Both the position numbers and the translations under genes were made by a program. 64,000 nt of DNA from Oxytricha trifallax. Lineage: Eukaryota > Ciliophora > Spirotrichea > Sporadotrichida > Oxytrichidae. Below, one piece after another: positions 34,155-45,722 of this stretch (positions within the stretch are counted from its first letter, which is position 1; each line of letters opens with the position of its first letter). The stretch covers positions 1 through 64,000 of the forward strand of contig ARYC01002002.1 in NCBI GenBank assembly GCA_000711775.1, in the 5' to 3' direction. The notes under the pieces are model-generated. The model made no database searches. It saw only the letters and a list, made by a program, of their open reading frames with translations, and was not told the DNA's origin.

Positions 34155-36150
34155 ATGAATGGAAATATTCTATATTATGACAAGGGACCCCTAGCTGAAA
34201 TTCTCAATAGTAAAATAGATATTATGAAAAATATATTAATAGATATTGATGAATCATTTGAGAAAATTGATTATGATAGTGGGGTTGATCAAATGGATGA
34301 TAGATAACATGATTCTGAAATTTTAGACTAAAATAATTAGGAATATGATTAAAATAGAAATAAAAGGCAATACTTTTAAGATGAGATTATCAAAGAGAAA
34401 CTATAAAACCTTGAAGAATTTTAAGAAAATAAAGATATCATAGAAACTAAATAAAGCTAAATAAGAAACGAAATGAAAAAGCAGTTCCTGATTGTATGGA
34501 ATTATTTGATAGATATAACCTTATTTTCTAACAAAAGTTAATCAAGCACCCTTAGATAGGGTATTGCTAATCTGATAACAACTAATGATGAAGAAAATCT
34601 AAAGAATCAAGATACAATTTACACTAAAGCAGTTATTGCAATATCTGTAATTTCAGGTATTGTTATCTTTGGTTTATCATCTTTCTCATAATAAGTATTT
34701 TTGATTCCTTTATTGTTTTGGGTCTTGAACAAGTTGTTAAGTTATTAGAAGTTAAGATCAGAAATAGTACATCAAATAAAGTAGCTATCTGCTAATATAA
34801 CAAAAGTTATTAGTATATATCAGAAATATATCCAAAAGATTAGTGAGCTTGAATATTTCTCAAAGTAATTCTTTCAATCTTTTTTAATTTATCTATAGAA
34901 ACGATGAACAAAAGCAATAGCAAGTACAGAAATTCATATAAATCTTAAATACATAATTGAACCTGCTATTAAAAGACTTGCTTAAGCTAGAAGATCCTAT
35001 AAAATTAGACAATATCTTAGATACAAAGCAATTTTTCAATGTATTATTGCAAGAATTATTTAATTTCTACTTAATAACTACTCTTGCCAAAGTTAAGCAG
35101 GATCATGAACCTATATAACTGCTTTGTAATAATCTTAAAACTTAAAACTTTATTCTTGAAGAAGTTAATATGAATTTAGAGTGTGAACTGAGTAAGTTCA
35201 TTAATCAGACAAAAATTAAATAAGAGTATTAGGCTATATAGCTTGAATTAAGTTCATAAAATGTCTTAGAAACCTAATATACCTTTGAAATAAAGAGATT
35301 ATCTGATTACATGATTTAATGTGGGTTGGATCTGTAAATAATTCAATCTGACATGAAATAATAATTGGCTGAGAAATCACAGAATATTAATGAAATTAAA
35401 CATAAGTTTTTGAGTTTCAATCTTAATCAATTGAATAATGTGCAGCAATTATATGCGAAATGTCTAAGTTTGTTTCAAGAAGATAATTTAGAGAAGTTTT
35501 ATGAGGAATAGCAGAAGTTTCATTTTAAACTAAAAGACTAAGTAGGAAATAAAAATGATAGTGAAGAATCTACCTTATTAGACCAAAAAGATATAAAATT
35601 AGAGAAACTATTTGATGAAAGAGGAATAAAATCTCAATTACCAATTAAAACAGAAGTATTTGAGAATTTTGAGCTAATAACTCAGCCAATTTCATAACTT
35701 AATAAGATAAGAAATGATTAGTTATTCAATATAAATATCATTTCTTAATAAGAAGAAGCAAAATTGCCATCTGCTAATTTCTTATAAGAATTGAAATCTC
35801 AACTAAAGAAAAGATAAGAATAAATAGAAAATTCAGAGAATTTAGTGTTTAAGGAATTTGATTCACATCAAGGAAAGTTCATCGAAATTAGTAAGGAAGA
35901 CAGAGAAGTAAAGGCAAAGCAGTTGGAGTTAAAATTAGATGAAATTAAGGAGTAAGAGAGGAGAGAAAAGAAACAATAAGAAGCTGAATAAAGGAGTATT
36001 ATATAAGAGCTCAAGATGAAGCAATTTATGTAGAGAGATTAAGAGGATGAGGGTAGTAGTAACATAAGAGGTGGTGGAATGGGAGACTTATTTGCAGAAT
36101 TAAGAGCAAAAGCCAATAAGAACCTGCAATAAGATGAAGTATTTGAGTGA
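34155..36150 (+). CDS. Membrane-anchored coiled-coil protein, unknown function
   Basis: 653 aa from two exons (34155-34864 and 34899-36150) around a 34-nt intron; the exon lengths sum exactly to 654 codons. The acidic/Gln-rich N-terminal 160 residues are followed by one or two hydrophobic segments (AVIAISVISGIVIFGL, then FLIPLLFWVLNKLL, about residues 170-215). A long helical region follows, with a highly charged Glu/Lys-rich coil near residues 540-620. The end is GMGDLFAELRAKANKNLQ, faintly like a WH2 or formin DAD motif, too weak to assign. It lies 155 nt after the kelch gene on the same strand. No IES is evident. Confidence 0.82.
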
Positions 36151-36217
36151 TATAATTATGATTTACTATTAAATTTAAACCTATAATTAATCTGATAATT
36201 ATAACATTAAAATTAAA

Positions 36218-39200
36218 ATGGATAATTAGGTTCCATCAAATTAAAATGGTTAAGAATTGTTATTTAACTCTTAGAAATCTTAGGATACTCGATCGTTGAT
36301 GAATAGCTATATAAACAATAACACTCAGTTGAATTATAGAGAAAGAATAAAAGCATATCATTAACTCAGGAATGAAACAAAGCAATCAAATTCACAATCA
36401 GTTACCTCAAATTGTAAGTCTCAAAGGGACTATATAAATAGCTTTATAAAAAATAAAAAATTTCATTTAGTTAATGCTTATTTTCAATAATTTTCTTTTC
36501 AAAATAAGTAAGTTTATTAAACTACTATTTATTAAGTTCTAAATAAAATTACAATAAAAAATAGTTGTGTGCAAATTATGTTTTCTTCATAATCATTTAA
36601 AAATTAATTTATTTGTTATTGTATTTAATGGATTAAATAAACCCCCAGTAAGTCCATTTCACAAGTTTCTGTTGATATTAATATTTATTTATAGATAAGC
36701 AGGTTTCATAATCAAACTTGATAAGTCACAGATCTTCGCTACTAATAACTAGCGATTAAAAAGTAAAAGCTGACGAAAGACTCCAAAATCTCAAAAACAT
36801 CTTTAAATCCCTCAATATACAGACAGTCCAAAGTTCATCTCAAAGTCAAGATTTTACAAATAAAAGTTTGATTGAATAGTAGTAGAATGTAGGAAGTAGC
36901 AGCTCAAATTATTATAACGACTAATTAACTAGTGAAAGATCTTCAAAAAAGAGGAAACAATCACAGATTAATAGATTGAGCTAGGCTTAGACAATTTAAA
37001 TTATTGATAGACCAGCAAATTCATCAAGATTTATGAGCAAAAGAAGCACATTTAATAGTAATTCTAAGGATATGTAGAATATTGATACTACAGATAAGCA
37101 AAATAACATTATTGATTTGGATTATTGTAGGAATACATTTGATTTAAAAAAATAATTTATAATTAAGAAAAATATAAAAATTGGCAATTAACTTTTTGGA
37201 AACCTAGACAATATGGTACTTTTTCGAAAGAAAATTAAAAATTAGTTGGACTTTACAATAGGCGGTACCACTCTATCGCATCGTAGGAGCGAGATAAATC
37301 GACTTTAATATTGGGAGATTTGTTCAATTAACCTTAATGCTAAAATTAAAGTCGATTTATCTCGCTCCTACGATGCGATAGAGTGGTACCGCCTATTGTA
37401 AAGTCCAGCTAATTTTTAATTTTCTTTCGAAAAAGTACCATATTGTCTAGGTTTCCAAAAAGTTAATTGCCAATTTTTATATTTTTCTTAATTATAAATT
37501 ATTTTTTCAAATCAAATATATTCCTACAATAACAAGATAAAGAAAAAAGAGATCATTTCGAGAAGATAAGGAAAGTGAGTTTGAGAAGATTGCTCAGAAA
37601 TAAAAGCAGTTTGATTTCTCAAGACCCTGTAAAAAACAACTTTAACTCTCTTACGTAAAGACATAAAACAGTTAGCAAATAAAATGGGAAGATTTAGAAA
37701 CTTTAATTATCTAAAAGTATAACTAATTTTAAAGATACAAATAAATCTAATTTAAACTCAAAATTTAATGACAACGGTGAAATACAGCTTAATATCAAAA
37801 TGGATAAAGTAATGACTAATTATTCCAAAATTAATCTAAACACTAATCGAACAGAATACTAATAATCTGAGTAACCTAACACTCATAGATCCTCAAATCT
37901 TCTAAAGTATTCTTAATAAACCAAGTTATCAAGTAGAATGAGTATTTCAGAGTAAACTTAATTAACAAATTAACAGATTTAAAAGTATCTGCAAATTGTG
38001 GAAGTTAGTGGGTAAAAGAATTAATATAACGACTATGAATCTGAGAAGCAAAATCAAAACCCCATAATTCCTCAATGAGTTTTATATGAGTTTTGATTGA
38101 TGAGGGTAATGTTGGGGATTAGGGTTTTTTTTATTTGTTTCATTTTGTTGTTAAATTCAATGTAATTTATTATTTTCATGGTTGACATCTTTAATATTTT
38201 ACTTTTTATCATCACTACCTCTACATAAATGTTATGTAGAAATTATTTCACTATAAAATTTTAATGATAGTACATTAATTGTTTGCTTTGCTTATTTAAT
38301 TAGAATAGAAAATTTTATGAAATCAGCTTCTTATAATTCTAGGGAACTCCATTTTTAAAATGTTTTGGTACCAATTAAGAATAATTTTAGATTAGTACTG
38401 GTACCAATTAAGTTTTGAACCAATTTGGAACTTTTCCATTAAAACCTCATTTTCTTAAAACTAGGTACTAATTAAGTTTTGGTACTATTATATTGGTACC
38501 AATTAAAACAAACGGAATTAGTACTAGTACTAATTAAATTTAAAAAATTTAGTACTTATTTAATGGAACTAAATTGATTAAAATGGAGATCCATCTCTGA
38601 ACCTTATTACAGTTTTTGCAATCTTTATCGACATATATTTACAGGTTGACCTCCTATAAGTTGGCCATATTTAATAGGTGTCTAAAATTTTAGTGACATT
38701 AAAATTACAAAATTTTAAGATTGATCTCCATTTATAACAATTTATTAAACTAAAACATGACAAAACTAAATCTACCAAACACATTAAAATGATTCATTTT
38801 AATGCATATATTTTATTTAATATTACTTAAGTTAACAAACTCTTTTTTATTGAACAAAAATATGTCAATAAATAACGCAAGCTAAAAGAAATAAAAGTAT
38901 TGTATCGAATTTGAAAATACTTAATGATAAAAAATAGAAAATTATATGTGCATAAATGCTAAATTTTTGATTAGATGTACTAATCTATTTTCTAAAAAAC
39001 GATCAGTTAAAGTGATAACTTTTTAAAATAATGTAAAGTAGAAATAAATGTGAGTCAAACTTATCAATTCTTAATAAAATTGCTATAATATGTATGTAAA
39101 TATGATAAAATATGAGTATAAAGAAAATGATCATAAAATATTTCATAATTTCATATCAAGAGTGAAAATGATATTTCCAAACAAAAATAAACCCTAATCC

Positions 39201-42200
39201 CCAAAATTATCCTCATCAATAAAAACACATATAAAACTTATTAAGAGTTTTTGGGGTTTTGAATGCTGGGGATATAATTTAGACGTCAAAGCAATAAATA
39301 AAGCAAATGCATTAAAGCCTCAGAAATATCTTAAATTTATATTACTTTTAAATATTTTAATCGTAGTAGCTGCCAGATACCACAAAGAACTTCTCCCAGG
39401 TCGACCTCTATTGATAGATTTAATAGAAGATCAGCCATCTTTTTGCAAACTAATTCCTCATGATTCTAAGAGTCCAGCTGTCTTCAAAATTGAATTGTAA
39501 GGAGAGATGGCAAAGAAAAAGAAACCAGAGTTCAAAATATACATCAGCACAAAAGTTAAAGAGCCTACTCATAATAATCATGAGAAATTTGTGGATAGTG
39601 TAAGTTTATCTTAATTCTTGATAATTTTAATATAGGAACTTCGGTTTATGTTTAAAAAGGGAAAGATAGGCGATGAATTTAAGTTCAACACTAAGATTTA
39701 CCTAACAATACTTTCGAAATAAGCAGGGTCAATAATCTTAACAGTTTTATTTCCACATGATAATATATCACAAAATGACAATAATTAAAAGAAACAAATA
39801 CCACTGAGGATTAAGCAGAAACAACTTGATGAAAATGGATAGGAAATTGAAGTTGAGTATATCAGAGATATAAAGTCTATAGAGGAATCATTTGATAGTA
39901 AGAATTGATTATTGTTCTTTAATTATGGAATACAGGAATCTTGAAGAAAGAAGATGCGAAAAGAGGTTTGGATTCGTTCAAAGACTATGTAGGCAAAAAT
40001 AAGTCAATCATGAGGTAGTGGAGTAGGACTAAACTACATAATGAATTTGAGAGCAGAATCAGGAAAATTGAATATCAGCAACTTGCTGTTTCCAAAAGAC
40101 AAATGAATTACTTTATAATATTTTATTAAATGATTGACGAAGCAAAACGAGAACGAGTACAATATCTACTTAACAAAAAGGATATTATGCTTGCTTAAGT
40201 AAGATTTTCACTAAATTTTCAGTTTACAAGTTAACTAATATAGAAAGAAAAAATATTATAAGCTAAAAGGGAATATTTGATTAAAATGTAAAGGAACACC
40301 AAGTTTGTGAAATTAATGAGGGCAAAGCAAGTCATAAAAGAAATTTTCATATAGTTTGATTTGCAATAAAAGAAAAACAGAAATTATTGGGACAGATATA
40401 GATGCTCTAAAATTATTGGAAAGTCATTCAGAAAAAGAGAAACAAGAAAAGTCTATACTTTAATTTTAAATTCTATTTTTATGAAAGGCATCAATTTCAG
40501 TGTCAGAACAGCAAGAATGACAGCTATGTAAATAATTCTGCAATATTTTTATTTTTCTTTAGGAGCTTAATATTTTTCGCATAAACTTAATCTGACATTC
40601 AAAGAAATAAAGCTAAAGAAATCATAAAACAAATTCTAATTGATCACGAGGCATCAAGAAGACTAAAGACTTCCTTCTTCGACTTTTACAGAAAAAGTAA
40701 ATTAGATATTTCAAATCACTTAATTTAGTTGTTTACATTTAAAATGCAAATTTCCAGAGAGTACAATCAAAACCCCAAAACCCCTTAGTGAGGTTTATAA
40801 GTGCTTTGATTTGTATGGTATAGTTGGGGTCTTATTGGGATTAGTAGAGAAAACGCAGGTTTTATATGAATTTAATGATTATTTAATGAGTATTAGTGTA
40901 CTTAATTCAAACAAATTTTATCTGTTTATCTTTGTGGCATCTCTTGAACTTAGCTCTCTTTAGTGTGTCAAGTATATCTTCTAATGATGATCTTGGATAT
41001 GCTGGAGCTCTTACTATGATCATCTCAACAATTTTTTTAATCTCAGTGCATACATCTTCTTGCTTGATATGTTTAACAGCCAAACTTATGGATTACTTTT
41101 ATTGCTTTGTTCCGAAGTAAGACATACTTTCCATATCGCACTCTAAGATAATTGCTGCTACAGCCCAGACATCCCACTAAACAGAGCCATTAGTCCACTT
41201 CTCTCTTATTGGGAAGTACCCAGGTGTGCCTAGTACTTTAGCTAAAGTCACTATTTCTTACCTTATTTCTCTATTGAAATCAATGACTACTATTTTTAAA
41301 GGACAGAGATTAAGCATTACATTTTCTGGCTTCAGATCTCTATGAACATACCCCAGATCATGGAGCTCATTCACACTCTTGGTCATTTCCGTGAGTATCT
41401 CATTCAAGTCATCTGGGTATCTATTATGGTAGAGATAATCTCTTAGAGTCATTTCAAACTTCTTAAGTCGTAGTGCAATAAAATCATGTCCAAGAATAAC
41501 TCCATCGAGTTTTAGCAAGTTCTTGCATTACCTTTTATGAGCCTCTCTAAGTATTATGTATTCATTGGCAAACTCATTTTGATACTGCTCGTTCCTAATA
41601 AGATATTTGAAACAATATACCTTATAAGCATACTCATCAACTACTATGAGTTTTGCCTTGTTAGGCACATCAATATGTAAATAGTTGTCAATGCAAAAAC
41701 TGAGATCTACTGCATTTAATGCAGGTATATACATAGCTCTCTCTTACAAGCATGCTATATATAATTCATTAACTGTTTATGCTTCTTAAGTCTCTCTTCC
41801 TGCTCTCTATGACTCCATAGTATTGGACTTTCTCTTGGCTGGTATAAGTTTTTATGTTTATTTATCTTGCATTAAAAACTCGCTTAAATGATGTTTTTGC
41901 ATGTGTCTTTTAACTTTAGCTGAGTGAGTGTAAGACTTCATGCAAGTCGTGCACTAATACCTGCCATCGACTTTATCATGCTTAAAATATACCTTGAATT
42001 TGCCAGAGTGTATCTCTTTGATATGCCTCTTTAAACTGGATTCGGTTGAGAAGAAATTCAAACACTCCTTGCATTCGAAAGGTTTTATTTTTTCTATTGG
42101 TTGCTGTTCCTTTTCTTCCTCAACCAATACATTTTATGTTTAAACTCCCATCTCTGCTCTAATCTTCTTATCTTTAACTATAATTGTGAAGAGATCTGCT

Positions 42201-45200
42201 TCAAACTCAAGATCTCTTAGCTCTATCTCCCTCTCAACATAAATAACCTCTGGCTTTTTAGTGGTGCCAAAGTTCAACTATGATTATCCATTGCAAAGAA
42301 AAACTGCTTTTCGATTTAAGTTAGCCGCCATGTTTAAATTCAAATTTAAATTTCTATTATAAAGCTCTAATAATCTTTCAAGTTATAGTAACTCTGAATA
42401 GGAGATGTCACAGCAGCAATAATGGTTGATTAAGAGATGTTAGAGTTCATATTTCTACTAAGTTTATTACAATAAGTTTTCTTAATTCATGCTTAATATT
42501 TTTAATTTTGGTACCAACTTAGAAAAAATTCAGGTTGGTACTGGTACCAAATAGGTTTTAAACCATTTTGGAACTTTTCCATTAAAACCTCTTTAGATTA
42601 AAAGTAGGTACTAATTAATTTTTGGTAATATTAAATTGGTACCAATTAAAATTAAACGAGATTTAGTACCAGTACTAATTAAATTTAAACAAATTTAGTA
42701 CTGATTTAATGGAACTAAATTGATAAAAATGGAGCTGAATCTCTGCAGTTTGTTACAGCTTCTGCAAACTTTTTCCATGTATCTTTGCAGGGTTGACCTC
42801 CTATAAGATGTCCATATTTAATACTAAGATTTTAAACAATAGGATCCAGAAGTCTATAAATTATAATTTGAAATTCATTAATAGGAAGAGGAACAAAGAT
42901 GGAATCACTCAATGATCAAATGAAAAGAGTCGAGGCTCAAGAAATGATATCAAGATTCAGAAGTAAGGAAGATCTCTATCGATACCTAACTTTACATGGT
43001 AAGATAACTTGATGACTATTATCATATTATACAGTTAGTTTATTCCTTCCAACGATGGAAGGTACCAAAATTTCATTCTTGAAAGCAATACTTTGTGAGG
43101 AGAAGAAAGCTTTTAAAAATAAAGAGATTAAACTAATAGAAATTCCCAACTACCCTGAGATTTCAGTCACTAATCTTTATGAGGAAGTGGTAGTTAACCT
43201 TCCTCCAAAGAAACAACTCTCTAATAAACTACCAGAGAGGAACTTTTTCTTTGGTGTTCTTGGTACAATAAAAGAGGAGTATCTCAGAGAAATAATTGAA
43301 GAAGCACATAAGAAACGATAACTATCTCTCCTGAAGACTAGAAAAAGCAAGGCATTCTAAATAAGCTCAGCTTGGCTAGAGGAACTTAAGAAGCATCCTT
43401 ATCTTTCAAGTAAGCTTTGACATATAACTTTGTAGGAAAATCTGGCACTGGCATATATCTTATGAAAGAGCATGCAAAGGTTCACAGAGAAAGAAAGTCG
43501 CAGACAATTTATGAGGTGAGCAAGAGGCTTTATAAAGATGTCTAAAAACCAGATGAAATGAACATAGATGCAGGAGCTGGCACTAAGAGAAGAAATATGG
43601 GCCCAACCAAGCCATAAGAAGAGGCTAAGAAAGAGAAGCCAAACACCTTTATGGGTTAGTTTAATATGTGAACTTATTCATTCATTTAAATCTAAAACTT
43701 ATTTATAAACTTTCATTCTCCCCTCTCTCGCACATACGCTCACTCTCTTACAGCTGCTTTGAATTAAGTCTACTGTATCGATGGGCAAGTCATGCATAAG
43801 ATGATACAGCAGCAGCTTCTTGTATTGAGTCTTGATTTAACTCTAGTAGAATTCAATTCCATTAAATTATGGGCTATAAGGAACGTTGTATACAGGAGTT
43901 ATGTTTAGCTCTTCATAAGCTTTCTTAGACTCCTTAGTCTTATGAACTGAGAGGTTATCAACAAACAGGATGATCTCTTGGTTACTATAGAATAACATAA
44001 CTCTCTCGGCCTGAATCTTCACTTATACCAGCTAAAATTGCATGGGTGACTACCTTCACTTTTTAATCATAGACTTCTATATTATCATACTTCTTATACC
44101 AAGACTTATTAATAAAGGTGTTGAAGGTGAATACAGCTTCATCAGCGTGTATGAACTTGATGTTATTAGTAATAGCTCTCTGCATTTAATCATATATATA
44201 GTTTAAATTATTACTATAAAATGGCACTGTAAAATCAATCACTCTCTTCACTCTGTTGACAGTCTTGAAAGTAATACCATTTCTTCTATAAATATTGGCT
44301 ATAGTCTAAGGAGAGATACGCATGTCAGGAAACCTGCGATGAAACATCACAGCTCGCTAGTCTAATGGAAAGTGTGCCCAATACTTCAAAGTCTTCGAGT
44401 CGCAGAGGAAGTCAATATGAGCCTGAGAGAACTTTTATTTTCTTGCAGGATGCGTTCAACAACCAGAATTAAAATGCTAAACAGCTAGCAAGCAGTGATA
44501 CCTAACAGTTGAGGCACTCTTGCGTAATAACTTTGCTATAGCTGAATAATTTAGTACAGGTTTGGCTTAGTCTATATTAATACACGTACCATACCTAAGC
44601 TTAAGCAGTAAATCTAAATATTACTCATCATAAATAGACCCTAAATTTCGCTAATTTCTATTTCTCATTTTGCAAATTGGCCTAATTTCTCTACTAACCC
44701 CAATAAGACCCTAACTATACCATAAAAATAAAATCACTTATAAACGTCACTAAGGGGTTTTGGGGTTTTGAATCCATATAAAACAGGTTTACTTTTCTAA
44801 AAAGCTATTGGGATACAGAAAAATTGCTGATAACTGGAGTGCTCCTACACTATAAAAAGAACACCAGAAAAACTAAGGCTTTAATAAGAAGGCTTAATGA
44901 AATGAGTGAAAAAGTTAAAAATCAAGTAATTAAAATCTACTTCTATTTTTGCAAAGACACTTACATTCAATATTCATTTTAATTAAAAAATATAATTATT
45001 AATAATTTTACAAATCAAATTGTAAAGTACCTAAACTGGAGAATTTAAAAACTAAAGTTCCAAAATAAACCAATTGAATTTAACTGGCTAATAGAAATAG
45101 AACAAATGCAGTAAAATATTAAATCAAGAGAATCCTTGCTATTTGATAACTTGAACTAATTTGCAGAGCAGATCATTTTTAGGCCTTAAAATTAATAAAA

Positions 45201-45609
45201 CAAAGACTATAGTAGAAGTCCATCTCCTTAAATCTCACCTAAGAGATAGAAATCTTCAAGCCCAGATAACATCAGAAAATATTCTACAAGTAACTACTCC
45301 CTTAAATTGACAAATTAGAACTCACTTTAACACCAGAAATCATAACAAGATGATAGAGCTAATGAATAGCAGCAAGTCCAAGGATTGATCAGACTTAAGA
45401 CTATGATGATTAAGAAGTAAAGTACAAATAAATTTGGGTAGGCTATTGATTAAGATAATGAGGATATTGAGGAGGTAGTTATAAGAGATCCAGGCCCTCC
45501 ACCTATTTTTATATTCATGCCAAGCAAAGAACAGCTACAGAAAATGATAATCAAAGCTATTGATTTCTAAAAAGAATATGAGAAAAATTTAAAATCATTG
45601 ATTAACTGA
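36218..45609 (+). CDS. Large uncharacterised gene interrupted by four eliminated elements
   Basis: Starts MDNQVPSNQNGQELLF. Removing an IES (36443-36687), a MITE (37125-37529), a deleted TBE (38055-39261) and a TBE (40768-44770), and splicing introns at 39600-39635, 39898-39935, 40528-40562 and 44787-44818, gives one open frame apart from the join near 38.0-39.3 kb, which also needs a short intron (donor near 38011, acceptor near 39282). The first ~500 residues are polar, Ser/Asn/Gln-rich. The middle has a hydrophobic segment (YLKFILLLNILIVVA) and a globular part (GRPLLIDLIEDQPSFCKL). The C-terminal third is basic and helical, ending with a Pro/Ser-rich tail and IKAIDFQKEYEKNLKS. Stop TGA 45607-45609. 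No known family recognised. Confidence 0.72.
36443..36687 (+). other. IES with pointer TTTATA
   Basis: 245 bp including one pointer. TTTATA at 36443-36448 and 36688-36693 joins YINSF to IDKQVSQSN in frame. An alternative 5-bp pointer ATAAG (36504 / 36695) also keeps the frame, so the left edge is not certain. There is no GT at the left edge, which argues against an intron. Confidence 0.65.
37125..37529. mobile_element. Hairpin MITE, copy 2 (405 bp) inside coding sequence
   Basis: Same family as 17660-18076: termini TTGTAGGAATACATTTGAT and its complement, near-perfect palindromic arms, and flanking TA (37123-37124 and 37530-37531). Removing it with one TA restores LDQQDKEKRDHFEKI in frame, so it must be excised precisely in the macronucleus and behaves as a TA-flanked IES. 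Arm sequence differs from copy 1 at many sites, but within the element the two arms match. Confidence 0.92.
38055..39261. mobile_element. 1.2-kb deleted TBE (nonautonomous), AAT duplication
   Basis: Starts CAAAACCCCATAATTCC and ends GTTTTTGGGGTTTTG, flanked by AAT on both sides (38052-38054 and 39262-39264). About 300 bp of the interior (38360-38680) matches the noncoding stretch of TBE copy C at about 42500-42820: repeated GGTACCAATTAA/GTACTAATTAA words and TGACCTCCTATAAG. All three TBE genes are missing. It lies in what looks like a short intron of the large gene. Confidence 0.88.
40907..42331 (-). CDS. TBE 57-kDa zinc-finger/kinase-like protein, intact
   Basis: 474 aa, one frame, TGA at 40907-40909. 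Start MAANLNRKAVFLCNGQ. Two C2H2 fingers (CKECLNFFSTESSLKRH near residues 95-115 and CTTCMKSYTHSAKVKRH near 135-155), then a kinase-like domain. The N-lobe part (VDEYAYKVYCFKYLI) keeps a possible ATP-binding Lys but no glycine loop that I can see. The catalytic loop YVHRDLKPENVML is canonical; the DFG motif is IDFNR instead; GTPGYFP follows. The changed Gly may alter or abolish catalysis. This is the only copy of the three in the window without a frameshift. The role in the transposon life cycle is unknown. Confidence 0.9.
42899..43671 (+). CDS. TBE 22-kDa protein, intact with two introns
   Basis: 236 aa from three exons (42899-42998, 43035-43409, 43436-43671). Introns of 36 nt (GTAAGATA...ATACAG) and 26 nt (GTAAGCTT...TTGTAG) are needed: without splicing the first exon runs into TGA TGA at once. 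Start MESLNDQMKRVEAQEM. Core motifs are LPTMEGTKISFLKA, EIPNYPEISVTNLY and REIIEEAHKKR; the C-terminus is basic, with HRERKSQTIYEVSKRLY. Exon lengths total 237 codons. The spliced form aligns without gaps at the first junction with the homologue in the 11-kb element. Confidence 0.88.
43678..44650 (-). pseudogene. TBE 42-kDa DDE transposase, broken
   Basis: Contains LLRKSASTVRYHC (HTH region), HADEAVFTFNTFI, FVDNLSVHKT and a shifted VPYSPQFNGIEF block. A TGA interrupts the frame after HFNSGC near 44455, and roughly 50-60 bp are missing between GISEDSG and the second Asp block compared with copies A and B. Stop TGA at 43678-43680, 6 nt from the convergent 22-kDa stop. Confidence 0.88.
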
Positions 45610-45722
45610 TTATTATTATTATAGCTTACTATTTTATTATGGTTGTGTTAATTTGTTAATAAAATCTCCTTCCCTCTCTTTTTAATTAGTCTTATTTGTT
45701 AATTATAAATTAAGTTTTATTA

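Larger units (their letters stand above)
40768..44770 (-). mobile_element. TBE transposon, copy C (4.0 kb), exact AAT duplication
   Basis: Ends CAAAACCCCAAAACCCC and GGGGTTTTGGGGTTTTG with exact AAT duplications at 40765-40767 and 44771-44773. Orientation is opposite to copies A and B. It is clearly diverged from them (a different TBE subfamily), yet the 57-kDa and 22-kDa genes are open, while the transposase is broken. It splits the coding sequence of the large gene, so its removal must be precise to one AAT. Confidence 0.95.

Noticed and set aside
34865..34898. Short IES in the membrane/coiled-coil gene
   Set aside because: The 34-nt segment has perfect GTAAT...TATAG intron ends and no direct-repeat pointer, so it is a spliceosomal intron.
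1377..44770. C4A4/G4T4 blocks as real chromosome ends or fragmentation sites
   Set aside because: They occur as inverted pairs about 4.0 kb (or 1.2 kb) apart enclosing TBE genes or TBE noncoding DNA, so they are transposon termini, not telomeres.
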